DNA of 64,000 nt from Congeria kusceri (GCA_027627225.1 CM051029.1:8471426-8535425), one strand, 5' to 3'. Counted from the first letter of the stretch, positions 49,396-59,007 are shown. Program-made: numbers and translations. The notes: generated from the letters alone by a model not told the origin.

Positions 49396-49785
49396 TCAGT
49401 CGGATGCTGTTGGCTGGAACTCCTGTCCATTCTCGTCTACCTGACGGGAGGAATTTGTTAAAAGGTGAACCTGAGGGTTGGTACAAAAGAAGTACATGTT
49501 CTCAGAAGAGAGAAGACGAGAAAATTCTCGGAGACTTCTGTCGTGATCGCTTGGGTGCTGAGCCCTGAGGTGCCTACGTAGGTCCCAGTCAGATTTGATT
49601 TTTCTGGGGTGCTTGCCCACCCACCATACACATATATATCTCAGTCGCCGATGATCAGTCTTGGCAAGATGGTTTCTTAAATCCCTCTTGCTGAGGAAGG
49701 AAGTATGGCAGACTTCACAGTCCATGTCAAGACCTGCAAAAACATTTGATGAGATGTTTTGAGAACACATAAGATACGATGGCAT
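49396..49785 (-). pseudogene. Env-position accessory ORF with C2H2 zinc-finger motif
   Basis: The frame encodes 129 residues between integrase and the 3' LTR. Residues ~31-53 form a C2H2-type finger, CEVCHTSF...LRNHLAKTDH (C-x2-C-x12-H-x5-H). A second finger-like unit follows, YICVWW...DLRRHLRAQH, in which the second Cys position is Trp, so that finger is damaged. On the minus strand a strong acceptor-like sequence (TGTTTTTGCAG ending at ~49735) sits just before the first finger, near an internal ATG in context GACATGG. Expression from a spliced subgenomic RNA, as for env-like ORFs, is therefore possible. The C-terminal end meets a stop, with related coding continuing in another frame (49028-49315). 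Possibly a captured host finger exon or an RNA/DNA-binding accessory factor; function unknown. Confidence 0.55.
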
Positions 49786-50439
49786 GAACGTTTAATGGTG
49801 ACATTGACTGAGCAACTGTTCGCAGTATCCATCATTTTCAGAAACGATCGCCTCAATCCAGATAAACGCATTTATACTGGACTAGTTCGCAATAACGGTT
49901 TCTCATCGACAAATACAGTTGAGTAAGGATCACGGTTGATCAGGCCGCTGCCTACTCGGTTGAGCGCGCTCCAGAAAATCTATAAACCGTTCTCACAGTC
50001 GAACTATTATCGCAACTGCTCTAAAGTAAAGAGTCTCTCTTAGACGCAATACCCAAATGTGCAATACAGAACAAGCTACCGAGATAAACGAAATAAATTT
50101 CTTATGTGCTTGTCATTATGTTGTACTAAACTTAATCCTTATACATAGACAGTTGTTGAGAATAGCAACTTCAACAATTACTTCAATTAAAACTTCACCT
50201 CAAACTGTTTTGCTTCCAAATGACATATAGTGCCACTACAAGCAATCACCAGTGCATTGTGCATTTGCTTATTTATAAAACTGAATATTAAGTTTATGTG
50301 TTAAAATGTCCTAACAGTTACTGCAGTTAAAAACAATTAAAATTAAACATGAACAATATTTGATAACAACATATAAAAAACAGTGTATAAGATTGTGTTT
50401 CATCTACACGTTCATCTTAAATTAATAATGTGTTGGCTT
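49786..50439 (-). other. Spacer between integrase and accessory ORF
   Basis: About 650 bp inside the element without a sustained frame. It would serve as leader or intron for the downstream accessory ORF if that is spliced. Confidence 0.4.
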
Positions 50440-50685
50440 CTATTCAGCAGGAAGTGCTTTGCGGAACCAAGTGGGTACTTGTGAACCTCGGCACCGAACT
50501 AGCCTGTCAATGTGAATGGCCTTGGCTGGACCATTAAGTGACTTTTTTACAAGATAAACGAGATCATCAATTCTCTTTGTGACCGGACAAGGACCATGCC
50601 ACTGCGAAGCAAGTTTGTTGCATACTCCAGGACGCTTTGTTGAGTCGTGCACCCAAACACCATCACCAACTGACAACACTCGCTT
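50440..50685 (-). pseudogene. Integrase C-terminal domain
   Basis: In the same frame as the integrase core, and separated from it only by a TGA at 50686-50688, this ~80-codon stretch runs LSVGDGVWVHDS, then a W-x-GP segment (ASQWHGPCPV), then VYLVKKSL and IHIDRLVRCR. This is the GPY/F-like SH3-fold end of Ty3/Gypsy integrases, which binds DNA and helps select targets. There is no chromodomain after it; the frame ends at 50440. Confidence 0.8.
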
Positions 50686-51310
50686 TCATGCTCGAATACC
50701 ATAATGGCGCTTCTGATACTGTGACTTAGTGGGAAGGATAACAATATGTACATTACGAATTTCCTCAAGCTTATTGTGAAGGGACTGGACATAGGAAGTG
50801 TAGGTGTGCTGTTCTATATGTTCATTAGAATGGGGAGGTAATCCAATGCATGCCTGTAAAGAGAGAACTACTTCTTGTCCGAGAGTCATTTTATTTGGTG
50901 TCTGGCCGGTGCTCGCATGCATGGAAGAGCGATACGCCATCATGACCTGCTGCAAATACTGGTCCCAGTTGCATTGATTCTTATTGAAGTACATGGACAG
51001 CATGCTGCCAAGTATACGATTGAATCGTTCCACAATTCCATTGGCCTGAGGGTGCTGGGCAGTGAATTTAGTGGGGTGAATTTGCAAGAGATGACATATA
51101 TCAGAGAAGAGATTTGAAGTGAAGTTGGTGCCACGATCAGAGTGAATAATAAGTGGAACACCAAATCGTGAAACATGGTGGTCAACAAACGCCTTAGCCA
51201 CTGTTATGGACTCTTGATTGGGTAGGGCAATAGCTTCAGTCCATCTAGTGAAACAGTCACAAATAACCAGTATAAATGCATTGTTGGACTCGGTTGTAGG
51301 AAGTGGTCCA
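50686..51310 (-). pseudogene. Integrase catalytic core (rve), DDE intact
   Basis: The frame is open from just after the TA run at 51310-51322 to a TGA at 50686-50688. The three catalytic residues are visible: D in VICDCFTRW, D in IHSDRGTNF, and E in NGIVERFNR, with exactly 35 residues between the second D and the E. This is the D,D(35)E core that joins the cDNA ends to target DNA. The N-terminal boundary is blurred by a frameshift at the alternating TA tract. Catalytic geometry is preserved although the polyprotein around it is broken. Confidence 0.88.
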
Positions 51311-51431
51311 TATATATATATACAGAAAGTCGTTCCATTGGTCCGTAGACTTTAGCTTCACCAAGAGGCGCTTTGGGTGGTTTCGAGGGTTTTCGAGAAG
51401 CATACGCGTCACAAGTTGTACTTTTCAACAT
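51311..51431 (-). pseudogene. Integrase zinc-finger end and linker (frameshifted)
   Basis: This short out-of-frame piece links the N-terminal His pair of integrase (in 51409-52851) to the core. It holds the Cys part of the HHCC finger as CDAYASRK, in which the expected second Cys is Tyr, followed by KPSKPPKAPLGE. The shift back into the core frame coincides with an alternating AT tract of 13 nt (51310-51322), a plausible slippage site. Confidence 0.7.
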
Positions 51432-52851
51432 CTGCCTTTATACCAGGCCAGTAGAAGGTTTGACGTACCTTATTGAGCGTTTTGTCTGCGGCAAGATGAC
51501 CAGCACTGGGGATATCATGAAAGTAATGCAGTACATCATTTCGCTGCTTTTCTGGCACAACTATTTTCCTTCGGGGTTCTTCGCCTTCATACCATGTTCG
51601 ATAAAGGACGTTTGAATCTAACAAAAGGCGGTCACACATTCTCCAGAGTGTTTTGGTCTTGGAATTGTAGCTGCTGATTTCTTGCCAGCTAGGTCTAATG
51701 GAAGTTTGCAAAGACTCAATGATTATTTTCAACGATGGGTCATCTAACTGAGCTGCAGCAATATTATTAATAGTCCAGTCTGAAGCTGCCATTGTGGACT
51801 TAGGAATGGAATCCGATTTTGTTTGTGACCTTGTTACTGCGCGTGCAGTGGAACAAAGGGGTGGGGTTGATGGTGGATCAATGACTGATGTTGAATCACA
51901 CTCATAAGGGACCATCCTGCATTCATCAGTATTATTATGATCATCACTGTCAACAGTGGTGTTTCTACTCTCCTGTGTGGCACACTTCGAGCAAGGAGAC
52001 CGATATAACGAACCCGCACAATAAGTAACAGTCAAGTTGTAAATTCCTAAAGTTTCGAGCCATCGTGCAACTTGACCTGTAGGACGCTTAGGATTTCGCA
52101 TCCATGATACAGCAGCGTTATCTGTGCGTAGTAACACGGGCTGTCCATACAAGTAGTGTTGAAACGCATAAAGTGCGTGAACGACTGCAAGAAGCTCTTT
52201 ACAAGTTGCACAGTAGTTTTGCTCGTGTTTATTTAAACTTTTGCTGTGGTATGCAATTACAATTTCTTGACCATTTTGAATTTGGGACAATACGGCTCCT
52301 GTGACCTTATCAGATGCATCAGTATCCAATATGAATTTGGAATTTGGGATGGGATAACCAAGGATTGGAGCAGAAATTAAAGCAGGTTTTAGAGTATCAA
52401 AAGATCTTGAACATTCGTCAGTCCATTCAAATTTGCAGTTTTTCTCAGTGACTTTATGCAGCGGTCGTGCAATTTTGGCAAAGCCGTCAACAAACCGTCG
52501 GTAATAGGAGCAAAGTCCAAGAAAGGATCTGACATCTTTTGAATTGTGTGGAGTGGGCCAATTTTGGACGGCAGCAATTTTGTCGGGATCAGTTGCAACA
52601 CCGTCTTCTGAGACAAGATGACCAAGCAACTTGACCTGTTTCTGAAAGAAGACACACTTTGAGGGTTTTAACTTAAGGTTTGCTTGCTGTAGCCGCTGTA
52701 GTATGTGCTCAAGCCTGGACAATCCCTCACTGACTGTCCTACTTGGTATAATGATGTCATCCATGTACAAAAGACATTCAACCCATTGCAAGCCTCTTAA
52801 TACATTCTCCATCAATCGCTCGAAAGTACATGGAGCGTGCGCTAATACCAA
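51409..52851 (-). pseudogene. RT C-terminal half, RNase H and integrase N-terminus
   Basis: About 480 codons are open in a frame different from the RT N-terminal half. Order: RT thumb/palm with YMDD (CLLYMDDIIIPSRT), connection (FLGLCSYYRRFVDGFAKIARPL), and RNase H with its catalytic acids in FILDTDAS, CKELLAVVHAL and LRTDNAAV. The terminal His/Asp motif of RNase H (normally HxNAD-like) is replaced by YRSPCSK. After a ~100-residue linker come the first His residues of the integrase finger (YFHDIPSAGHLAADKT...FYWPG). The frame entry (TTG at 52851) is not a real start: the protein continues from the RT N-terminal half after a one-base shift right behind the SFG motif. It copies genomic RNA into cDNA and degrades the RNA strand. 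Confidence 0.9.
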
Positions 52852-53656
52852 AACTCAGAACCGTGAACTGATATAGACCCATCGTTGTAGCGAATGCTGT
52901 CTTCTCTTTGTCCTCATGCTTCATGGCGACCTGCCAATATCCACTGTTCAAGTCGAGAGAACTGAAGTATTTTGAACCAGACAAGGCATCTATACAATCA
53001 TCAACTCTAGGGAGTGGGTAGGCATCTTTAACAGTGACGTCATTTAGCCTACGATAATCAATACAGAACCTGGGGGTACCGTCTTTCTTAGTAACCAACA
53101 CAACAGGGCTGGCCCATGCACTGCTAGAAGGCACAATAATACCACGATCCAGCATTTTGTTAATTTCTTCCTTTTCAATTTCACGTTTGGCCAGTGGCAG
53201 ACGTCTGGGAGGCTGACGAATGGAGGCTGCGTCTTGAGTATTGATACTGTGCTGGACAAGATTGGTATGACCAATGTCACCAGAGTCTTTAGAGAAAGTA
53301 GTGTGATATTTACACAGGAGGTTATAAAGATCGTGTTTTTCTGAATCAGAAAGGTGTGCAGAACTTCGTTTGTATAAATCAGTAAGGTGATCAGGAAGAG
53401 AAACAATATCGCTAGTTTTCTGTACAGACGCAATACGTTCAACAGAACAACTTGGTTCAAAGTATGATTCACAAAACCCTAAATGTGTATGCTTGTGAAT
53501 TGTAACATCTGAATTCCCATAGTTTAACAAATGCACATTAACTGTGTTGGAAGATGTGTCAACAATGCCGCCGATAACAGCAATCTCGGACCTCGCCATC
53601 AGATCAAATGAAGGCTCTACATAGCCAAGTTCAGCTGGATGTTCTTTCATGGGGAT
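52778..53656 (-). pseudogene. Protease-RT linker and RT N-terminal half
   Basis: This is in the same frame as protease and separated from it by one TAA at 53657-53659. It has RT fingers/palm motifs in order: IVPSSSAWASPVVLVTKKDG, RFCIDYRRLNDVT, YPLPRVDDCIDAL, and FSSLDLNSGYWQV with the first catalytic Asp. These are followed by TAFATTMGLYQFTVLSFG, after which the frame is lost; the true continuation lies in 51409-52851. About 130 residues of linker precede RT. All positions are typical for Ty3/Gypsy RT apart from the breaks. Confidence 0.9.
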
Positions 53657-54222
53657 TTAGACCGGTATCAACATCATTGTATGTGCAGGCACAGATATGG
53701 TTTGCATGCATTCCACTCTACACACTTGATTGGCTTCACCACCAGTCCATAGTGGAACCGCATTATTACCGATCACCAAACACGACCTCTTATAGTTGAT
53801 ATTATCAACATGCTGCTTCAAGAAGTCTTGACCTAAAATGCCATCAGCCTCAATGGCACGTACAACGAATGAGATGTCAAAACGCTCACCGCACATTTCA
53901 ACAATCAAATCAACACTTCCGGTAACAGGCACTGGTTCCCCGTTAAACGGTTTAAGAACATTGGGCACCGGCCGAAGGTGAAAGGAACATTCGGTACCAA
54001 GTGATGAAAACATTGTATCAGAAAGAAGAGAAGTTGTAGCTCCACAATCAATTAAGAAATTGACAGGTTTTGAACCTACGTTACATGTAACATAAAACCC
54101 GTTATCAAATCTATTAAAATGTGAACCCGATCGTGTCGTGTGAATTTCACTAGCTTCCCTTAACAATGCAGGCCTATTTTGTAATACTGCTGGCTCCCGG
54201 CCTTCAGAGTCAGCACCTAACA
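53657..54222 (-). pseudogene. Retroviral-type aspartic protease (pol frame, -1 relative to gag)
   Basis: The frame begins at the slippery site 54223-54229 and stays open to TAA at 53657. The catalytic motif is IDCGATTSLLS, with Cys where most retroelement proteases have Ser or Thr, and the second signature is DGILGQDFL. Hydrophobic strands between them fit the single-domain retropepsin fold, which must dimerise to cut Gag and Gag-Pol. There is no initiator: the ~30 residues before the protease fold are reached only by -1 frameshifting from gag. The stop at its end is a later lesion or a copying error, since RT resumes in the same frame. Confidence 0.85.
54170..54215 (-). promoter_or_regulatory. 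Stem-loop/pseudoknot downstream of the slippery site
   Basis: On the minus strand, 7 nt after GGGAAAC, TGCTGACTC (54215-54207) can pair with GAGCCAGCA (54196-54188) at 8 of 9 positions around a 10-nt loop. The loop word AGGCC (54203-54199) is complementary to GGCCT at 54174-54170, which would give an H-type pseudoknot. Spacing and architecture are those of known -1 frameshift stimulators. The fold is proposed by eye. Confidence 0.6.
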
Positions 54223-55350
54223 GTTTCCCTGAACGTGGGCCCCAGATGGGTTGCCCTTAATATGAAAATTGCTCTGAGAAATAGATTGCTGTGGATGAGT
54301 GGGCATGTTGCTGCTTGCACTTCTGGTATTATTCGCCCGGTTATGTCGCGGTCCGCGATTTGCATTTTGAGGGCACGATGCCCATATATGGTCCGGAGAG
54401 TTGCATCCGAAGCATGATCTCCCGCTTTTATTGTTGTGTACCTTTGGTGTATGCACAACGGAGGTTTCGATCTCATTCAGTCGCGCTTCGATACGCTTAA
54501 TAACTGATTCAATATCAGTCTGTTGCTTGTCTTAGTCAACAGCCCTAAGGCTTGGAGCAGATACGGGTGCTCCTAATATGGATTCGAACCTTTCAATCAC
54601 GGATACGGCCTCGTTTACGGTTGAGCAATCGTGATCCATGCAACGTCATTTTATTTCAATTGAAACGAGTTTGTACAGCTGATTTAATGCAAGTTTTTCC
54701 TGCGAGCGATGGTCAAGATCAGAGTAAGCTTTATGACAAAGCTGGCGCAAGTCGTCTGCAAGTGACGCAAGGCTCTCGCATTTTGCGCGTCGTCTGTTTT
54801 CTAATTTATTCAATCACATACATTGGTGCTTACTGTTGCTACCAAAGCGTTCGGACAGGCGCGTTGTCAACGTGTAATAATTACGGCGCTCGTTCTCCGT
54901 AAGGCTCATATTGAAACTTCTGGCTGCGCCTCTTAAACTGGCGGCCAACATCAAAACTTTCGTACGATTGTCTCACCCAGATAATTCTAAGCAGTCCTCG
55001 AAATGTGACGCAAACTGTTCGTACGAACTGTTCCCGTCATACATGTCCGTTTTAATAAGTGTGTGGTGTATGGGTCGTGGTGGTGGCATGTAATGATTGT
55101 AGTGAGTGTCACCATGATCAACAGATGTGTTTTGTGTGTCGTGTTGATTGCTATTTGTTCTATCATGACCGAAGCGTCTCATCACAGTTCTGTGTGCATC
55201 CCTGAATGTAACGTGATGTGCGTCGTCGCGGCGCCGTCGGTGCTGCACATCATCTACATGCGCACTGCTACTCTCGTTCCCTACCTCGTCAACGGTGTTG
55301 GTCACCGAAGGAACACTGTCGAGCGAAACGTCGGGGTCAGGGGAAGCCAT
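54217..55350 (-). pseudogene. gag (capsid + CCHC nucleocapsid), broken
   Basis: The ATG at 55350-55348 starts a ~125-codon open part, rich in Asp, His, Arg and Ser, that leads into the capsid start (MYDGNSSYEQFASHFEDCLE). A TGA follows the LELSG stretch. The same frame continues (LMLAASLRGAARSF...RNYYTLTTRLSERFG), then a frameshift near 54815 moves to KLENRRRAKCESLASLADDL and LNQLYKLVSIEIK. Further in-frame stops lie near 54642 and 54530. The nucleocapsid knuckle CFGCNSPDHIWASC (C-x2-C-x4-H-x4-C, ~54400) is intact and followed by Asn/Arg-rich sequence to the TAG at 54217. Gag would assemble the particle and package RNA. Four lesions mean this copy cannot make it. Confidence 0.82.
54223..54229 (-). 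promoter_or_regulatory. -1 ribosomal frameshift heptamer GGGAAAC (gag-pol)
   Basis: On the minus strand the gag frame reads CAG GGA AAC TGT TAG, so the heptamer has the canonical X_XXY_YYZ phase (G_GGA_AAC) and lies two codons before the gag stop. The protease/RT frame is exactly -1 from the zinc-knuckle frame and is open from here. This is the standard device for making a minority of Gag-Pol. Confidence 0.8.
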
Positions 55351-55464
55351 CAAGTATTATATGTATAGTGGTGTCAATAAACGTTAAACATCAATAATTA
55401 AATAGTGTTTGTTTCTTAATTACTTTACAGACGTGTGGTTCAAGAGGAATCACTTGAAAAAATG

Positions 55465-55482
55465 ATCCCACTTCTGACACCA
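55465..55482 (-). other. Primer binding site for tRNA-Leu
   Basis: The plus-strand sequence ATCCCACTTCTGACACCA equals the last 18 nt (with CCA) of an animal tRNA-Leu of the CAA/CAG type as I know it, so the minus strand is complementary to that tRNA 3' end. It lies 3 nt inside the 5' LTR, the usual spacing. Confidence 0.85.
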
Positions 55483-55485
55483 ATT

Positions 55486-56722
55486 TGTAAGCTACCTTAC
55501 AATGAAGATTCTTGATAATATCAGTGTCGATTAGAGTTTGAGTCTGGCAGAAAACTCTAGTAAAGACGGAGATGAATTAAAGTTTCACAAATCATCATTT
55601 ATTCGTATATCTACTTTCATATTATCGATAACATAATAATTATATTCATTTCGGTTTATTCAGTATGGCGGTACAGTAATGACGAACATTTGGCGAACAG
55701 TTGCTCAGTTTTTGAAATATCGTTACAGTATCATAAAATAGTTCCTAGAAACGTTTTTAAGTATATTTACTAGAACTTCAATGATAACCAACTGTTAATA
55801 GAATAAATATATTGCTAGAACGTTAGAAAATAGTTAAGTGCGTTTTTAAATCGTAACTTCAATGTTGTTCAGGATTTTACAATGTTAGAGTTCTTACTTT
55901 TAAGGTTTTCTATGTAGTGAACAGTGATGTTCGTTGTTAGCAACTGTTGCCAAAACTGAGAGGTGAACCTCCTTATATACCCTTCGGATGCTGCAGATTT
56001 GGCTACAGCCAATCAGATTCTGCAGATTTAGCTGCAATCAATCAGAATCGTGCAGCATCCTGCAGCATATAAGGAAGTAATGTGGCTATTCCTTAACAAT
56101 AATTAAAACTACAATTCCAATAAATTAACAATCACATAGATATTACTTCTTAATCATAGAAGAAGTTACACTCTATACATCAAAGCAACAGTAGCTTTAA
56201 ATATGCATTTATAACAATACAATTTTAAGTGCTGCATCATGACAACTTGAGTAATTCCTACGCAGCCAGCGTCTCAAATAGTTCCTAGTGAACCATTAAG
56301 GTTTAACAATAAACATGTATGAACAATATGCAATTTATAATATAAATAATCTATAATGCACAAAGAAAAGCTATTATTAACAATTTGACAAGTCTTTGAG
56401 GATAAAATGCATTTAATAACATTCTATCATATTCCTACGCGTGTAGTAAACAATGTACATTGCTGCAGCCATTATACAGTGCAGGAAATTTTGATACTGT
56501 GCAAAAATGGATTATTCTTTCAACAATCAACGTTAAATGGACTAAACAGGAGGTAAATACAAAGATTCAAATTCATTAAAGTTTGTAGAACAATATCCTG
56601 CTAAAACAATGGATTTTATAAACAAAGCGATAACAACAATACTATTGTGTACTAAAATTCGGATGGGGAATTAATTCGGACAATGTTTACTTGTAAGATA
56701 GGAATATGTACATTACATTACA
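55486..56722 (-). repeat. 5' LTR with terminal 5-bp duplication
   Basis: The first 1232 bp match the left LTR. At the outer end the plus strand continues TTACA (56718-56722) before the GTAC duplication, so on minus the LTR starts TGTAATGTAATG instead of TGTAATG. This is the element's own promoter copy. TATATAAGG on minus lies at 55971-55979, with a CCAAT word on plus at 56009-56013. A second CCAAT, 29 bp further, has mutated to TCAAT in this copy. A start site would be expected ~30 bp after the TATA box on minus (~55945). AATAAA on minus is at 55598-55603. Confidence 0.92.
55971..56043 (-). promoter_or_regulatory. LTR core promoter (TATA box and CCAAT boxes)
   Basis: On the minus strand, two TCTGATTG-type repeats ~29 bp apart (one intact ATTGG, one ATTGA) precede GGGTATATAAGG. 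Spacing between the nearest ATTGG and the TATA box is ~35 bp. The equivalent boxes in the 3' LTR are both intact. Confidence 0.7.
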
Positions 56723-56726
56723 GTAC
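56723..56726. repeat. Target-site duplication GTAC (right)
   Basis: Matches 47612-47615 once the right LTR is taken to end at 56722; see the left copy. Confidence 0.75.
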
Positions 56727-56778
56727 ATATTTCTGTTACATATTGCTACTGAATACTTATATTGAAGTTCGTCATTAT

Positions 56779-56931
56779 AGTAAAAGTAGCAGCAGCAGTA
56801 GCAGCAGCAACAGCAGTAGTTTTAGTAGTACGAGTAGTATTAGCAGTAGTTACTGTAGTAGTACTAGTAATAATTACTGTCGTAGTAGCTACTGCAGTAG
56901 TTGTAGTAGTAGAAGTAGAAGTAGTAATCGT
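56779..56931 (+). repeat. (AGT/AGC)n microsatellite
   Basis: About 150 bp of AGT with AGC, ACT and AAT variants begin ~50 bp beyond the LTR element. The Ser- and Val-rich open frames across it are repeat products. Confidence 0.9.
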
Positions 56932-58622
56932 TTTATTAATACATTTGTATTTGTGCTGTTGTTGTCGTTATCTATACATATATGTAAACTAGATCAACCA
57001 TGTTCAATATTAAGTGATACACTTTCTCCCTTGATATTTTTATATGTATGCAGTGACAACATTCCAAACCAAAACCACTGAAAACAGTATCCCTGACTAA
57101 ATAGAACGGATGTTTTGATGCCGAACTTTGATATCCTTATTATGTGCATCGATAAACCGTATTTAACCGAACCGTGTGTAAACCATTAGCCGAACGATTC
57201 AAAATCGAACTTTTGATTTAATTGTTGTTTATAAAAATATGTATTTCCAATCCTTTTTTGAAAAATTAGTTCATTTGGTTCAGGTCTACATTATTTGTAT
57301 CTTTGGTTAACAATTGAGAACATACTAAGTAAGAGAAAAAAACTATATAAGCGCAAATGTCTGTTGATACATATGCATGCCACTTTTACTAACTATACAT
57401 TCTATTTTCACTTAGCAGTTACTATCCTTTATTTATTCGTATAAAAATATGAACAACATTAAATAAAGTACATTGACGAGTGCTTTGAATATAACCGCTT
57501 TAAAAATGTATTGATAACATGTACATTTATTAAAATAATGGAATTCTAAGAATCCTTTGGTAACCTGAACACTGTGAAAACCCAACGATCTGCCCGGTCC
57601 CATTTCCATTCGGTTTTAACTGATTTTACTGCACTTAATTCTGGTTAAAACCGATTAATTGACACACGTATGTGGTTATATAAATAGAAGCACGTAATCA
57701 ATTCGTTGAACTGTTATTTGTGTTATCAGAGGTTTCGTTTGTGTTTATTATCAGCCGATAACAACTTTTAGTGTCATCTACATCACCTGTTTTTTTTTTA
57801 TATAGATGCACATTCTACTTTTTTTTTGGATAAATTCATCCACTTATACATGTATTGTTTAAAAGTTCATGCTTAATTAATGCGTAATTAATTGAAAAAT
57901 ATTGCTATAAAAACTTCTGGTTTGATGAGAGCCTACGTTGAAATAAATAAATACAAGAAATTACTTTAAAAAAGAAAATCGGCTTTTCAATTAATATTGA
58001 GATGCCATGTTTTGCCCTAAATGTAATACAAGAGGACCAAGCTGATTGGTTACGTGACTTCTTGGACCCCAGATGTTTCGGTCCCTACTAAGGAGGCTTT
58101 TTGGGCACTAGATTTTTCGGACGCCATAAAAAAAACGTATCGGCCCCTAATTAATTTGATGTAAACTCAATCCTTAATAAATCTGAACATTATTATATAT
58201 CAGACAAGTGTACATAGTTTTGTTGAATAATATATTATATGTATAATAAGTATTGCAAATACTGTATCCATGCTACGCAAATGAATTTAAAGCAACATGA
58301 ATAACATTCCGGCGTATTACGAAACTTCTTTCACCTCAGTTTAGGTATAATAATATGTATAGATTGAATGAAGTTACAGATTGGAGAAGTTGATAGAAAC
58401 GTGCAATTATAAATAACTCTTAATAAAACGCAACAACAATTTAAATACAAATTAACATGCACTGGTAATAAATATAAATACCTCATTTATTAAAATTCAC
58501 GGGTTTGTGATTCTCCGGACGCTAATTGATGCGTGTGTTTTAACACAGCTTTACCGCGCGCTATGTTTAGAATGATTCACACTCTTTATGGAGTGTGTTG
58601 TGCTTGCGAGAATTAATTTACG
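56932..58622. other. AT-rich non-coding stretch
   Basis: No supported gene. It contains a hairpin at 57610-57654 (11-bp arms TCGGTTTTAAC and GTTAAAACCGA around a 23-nt loop). Confidence 0.4.
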
Positions 58623-58853
58623 GGGACCCAAGTCGGTTACAACGTACAATAATATTTTTACACAATGATAAAGTAATAGGAAATATAAGCTCTTTCAACT
58701 TTTTTATTATTTGTTTGCTTATTTATCAGATAAATGCCAGAAATGTACCAGTTTATCTTGTGTGCTTGTCACAGAACACCTTAACACTAATGACAGGCAG
58801 ATGTGACGCGAGATCAACAGGCAACAGTGTACGTTGTGGCCGACTTGGGTCCC
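58623..58853. mobile_element. 231-bp foldback (MITE-like) element
   Basis: The 26-nt end at 58623-58648, GGGACCCAAGTCGG then CAACGTACA, is matched at 24 of 26 positions by its inverse at 58828-58853. The AT-rich interior has no coding frame. A target-site duplication was not resolved. The stable terminal arms and small size fit a MITE. Confidence 0.65.
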
Positions 58854-59007
58854 TCATTGTAATTGCTATGTACCGCTATGTAAGCTAAACTAAATAGTTA
58901 TTTCATTATGTGAATGAATATAACATTCTGATCATGACTTACAATGAGTATAATTGTTCATAATTATGTACAGTTTCTAGAGTGAATGACCAAGATATAG
59001 ATAATGC

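Larger units (their letters stand above)
47616..56722 (-). mobile_element. Ty3/Gypsy LTR retrotransposon, complete ends, ~9.1 kb, coding decayed
   Basis: Read on the minus strand, the order is 5' LTR (56722-55486), tRNA-Leu primer binding site, gag with a CCHC knuckle, -1 frameshift signal, protease, RT, RNase H, integrase, a zinc-finger ORF in the env position, polypurine tract, 3' LTR (48848-47616). RT-RH before IN places it with Ty3/Gypsy (Metaviridae) and not Copia. The LTRs start TGTAATG and end CTTACA. They differ by about 15 substitutions and one 1-bp indel in ~1233 bp by eye (~1.2%), implying recent insertion. Yet gag-pol carries about nine stops or frameshifts, so the copy is not autonomous. 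The LTR length is far above that of the short-LTR bivalve element Steamer, as I recall it, so this is a different family. Confidence 0.93.

Noticed and set aside
48925..49568. Plus-strand frames opposite the env-position ORF
   Set aside because: They are antisense shadows of the element's own minus-strand coding.
49028..49785. Envelope gene in the LTR element
   Set aside because: No signal peptide, cleavage site or transmembrane helix; zinc-finger content points to another kind of protein.
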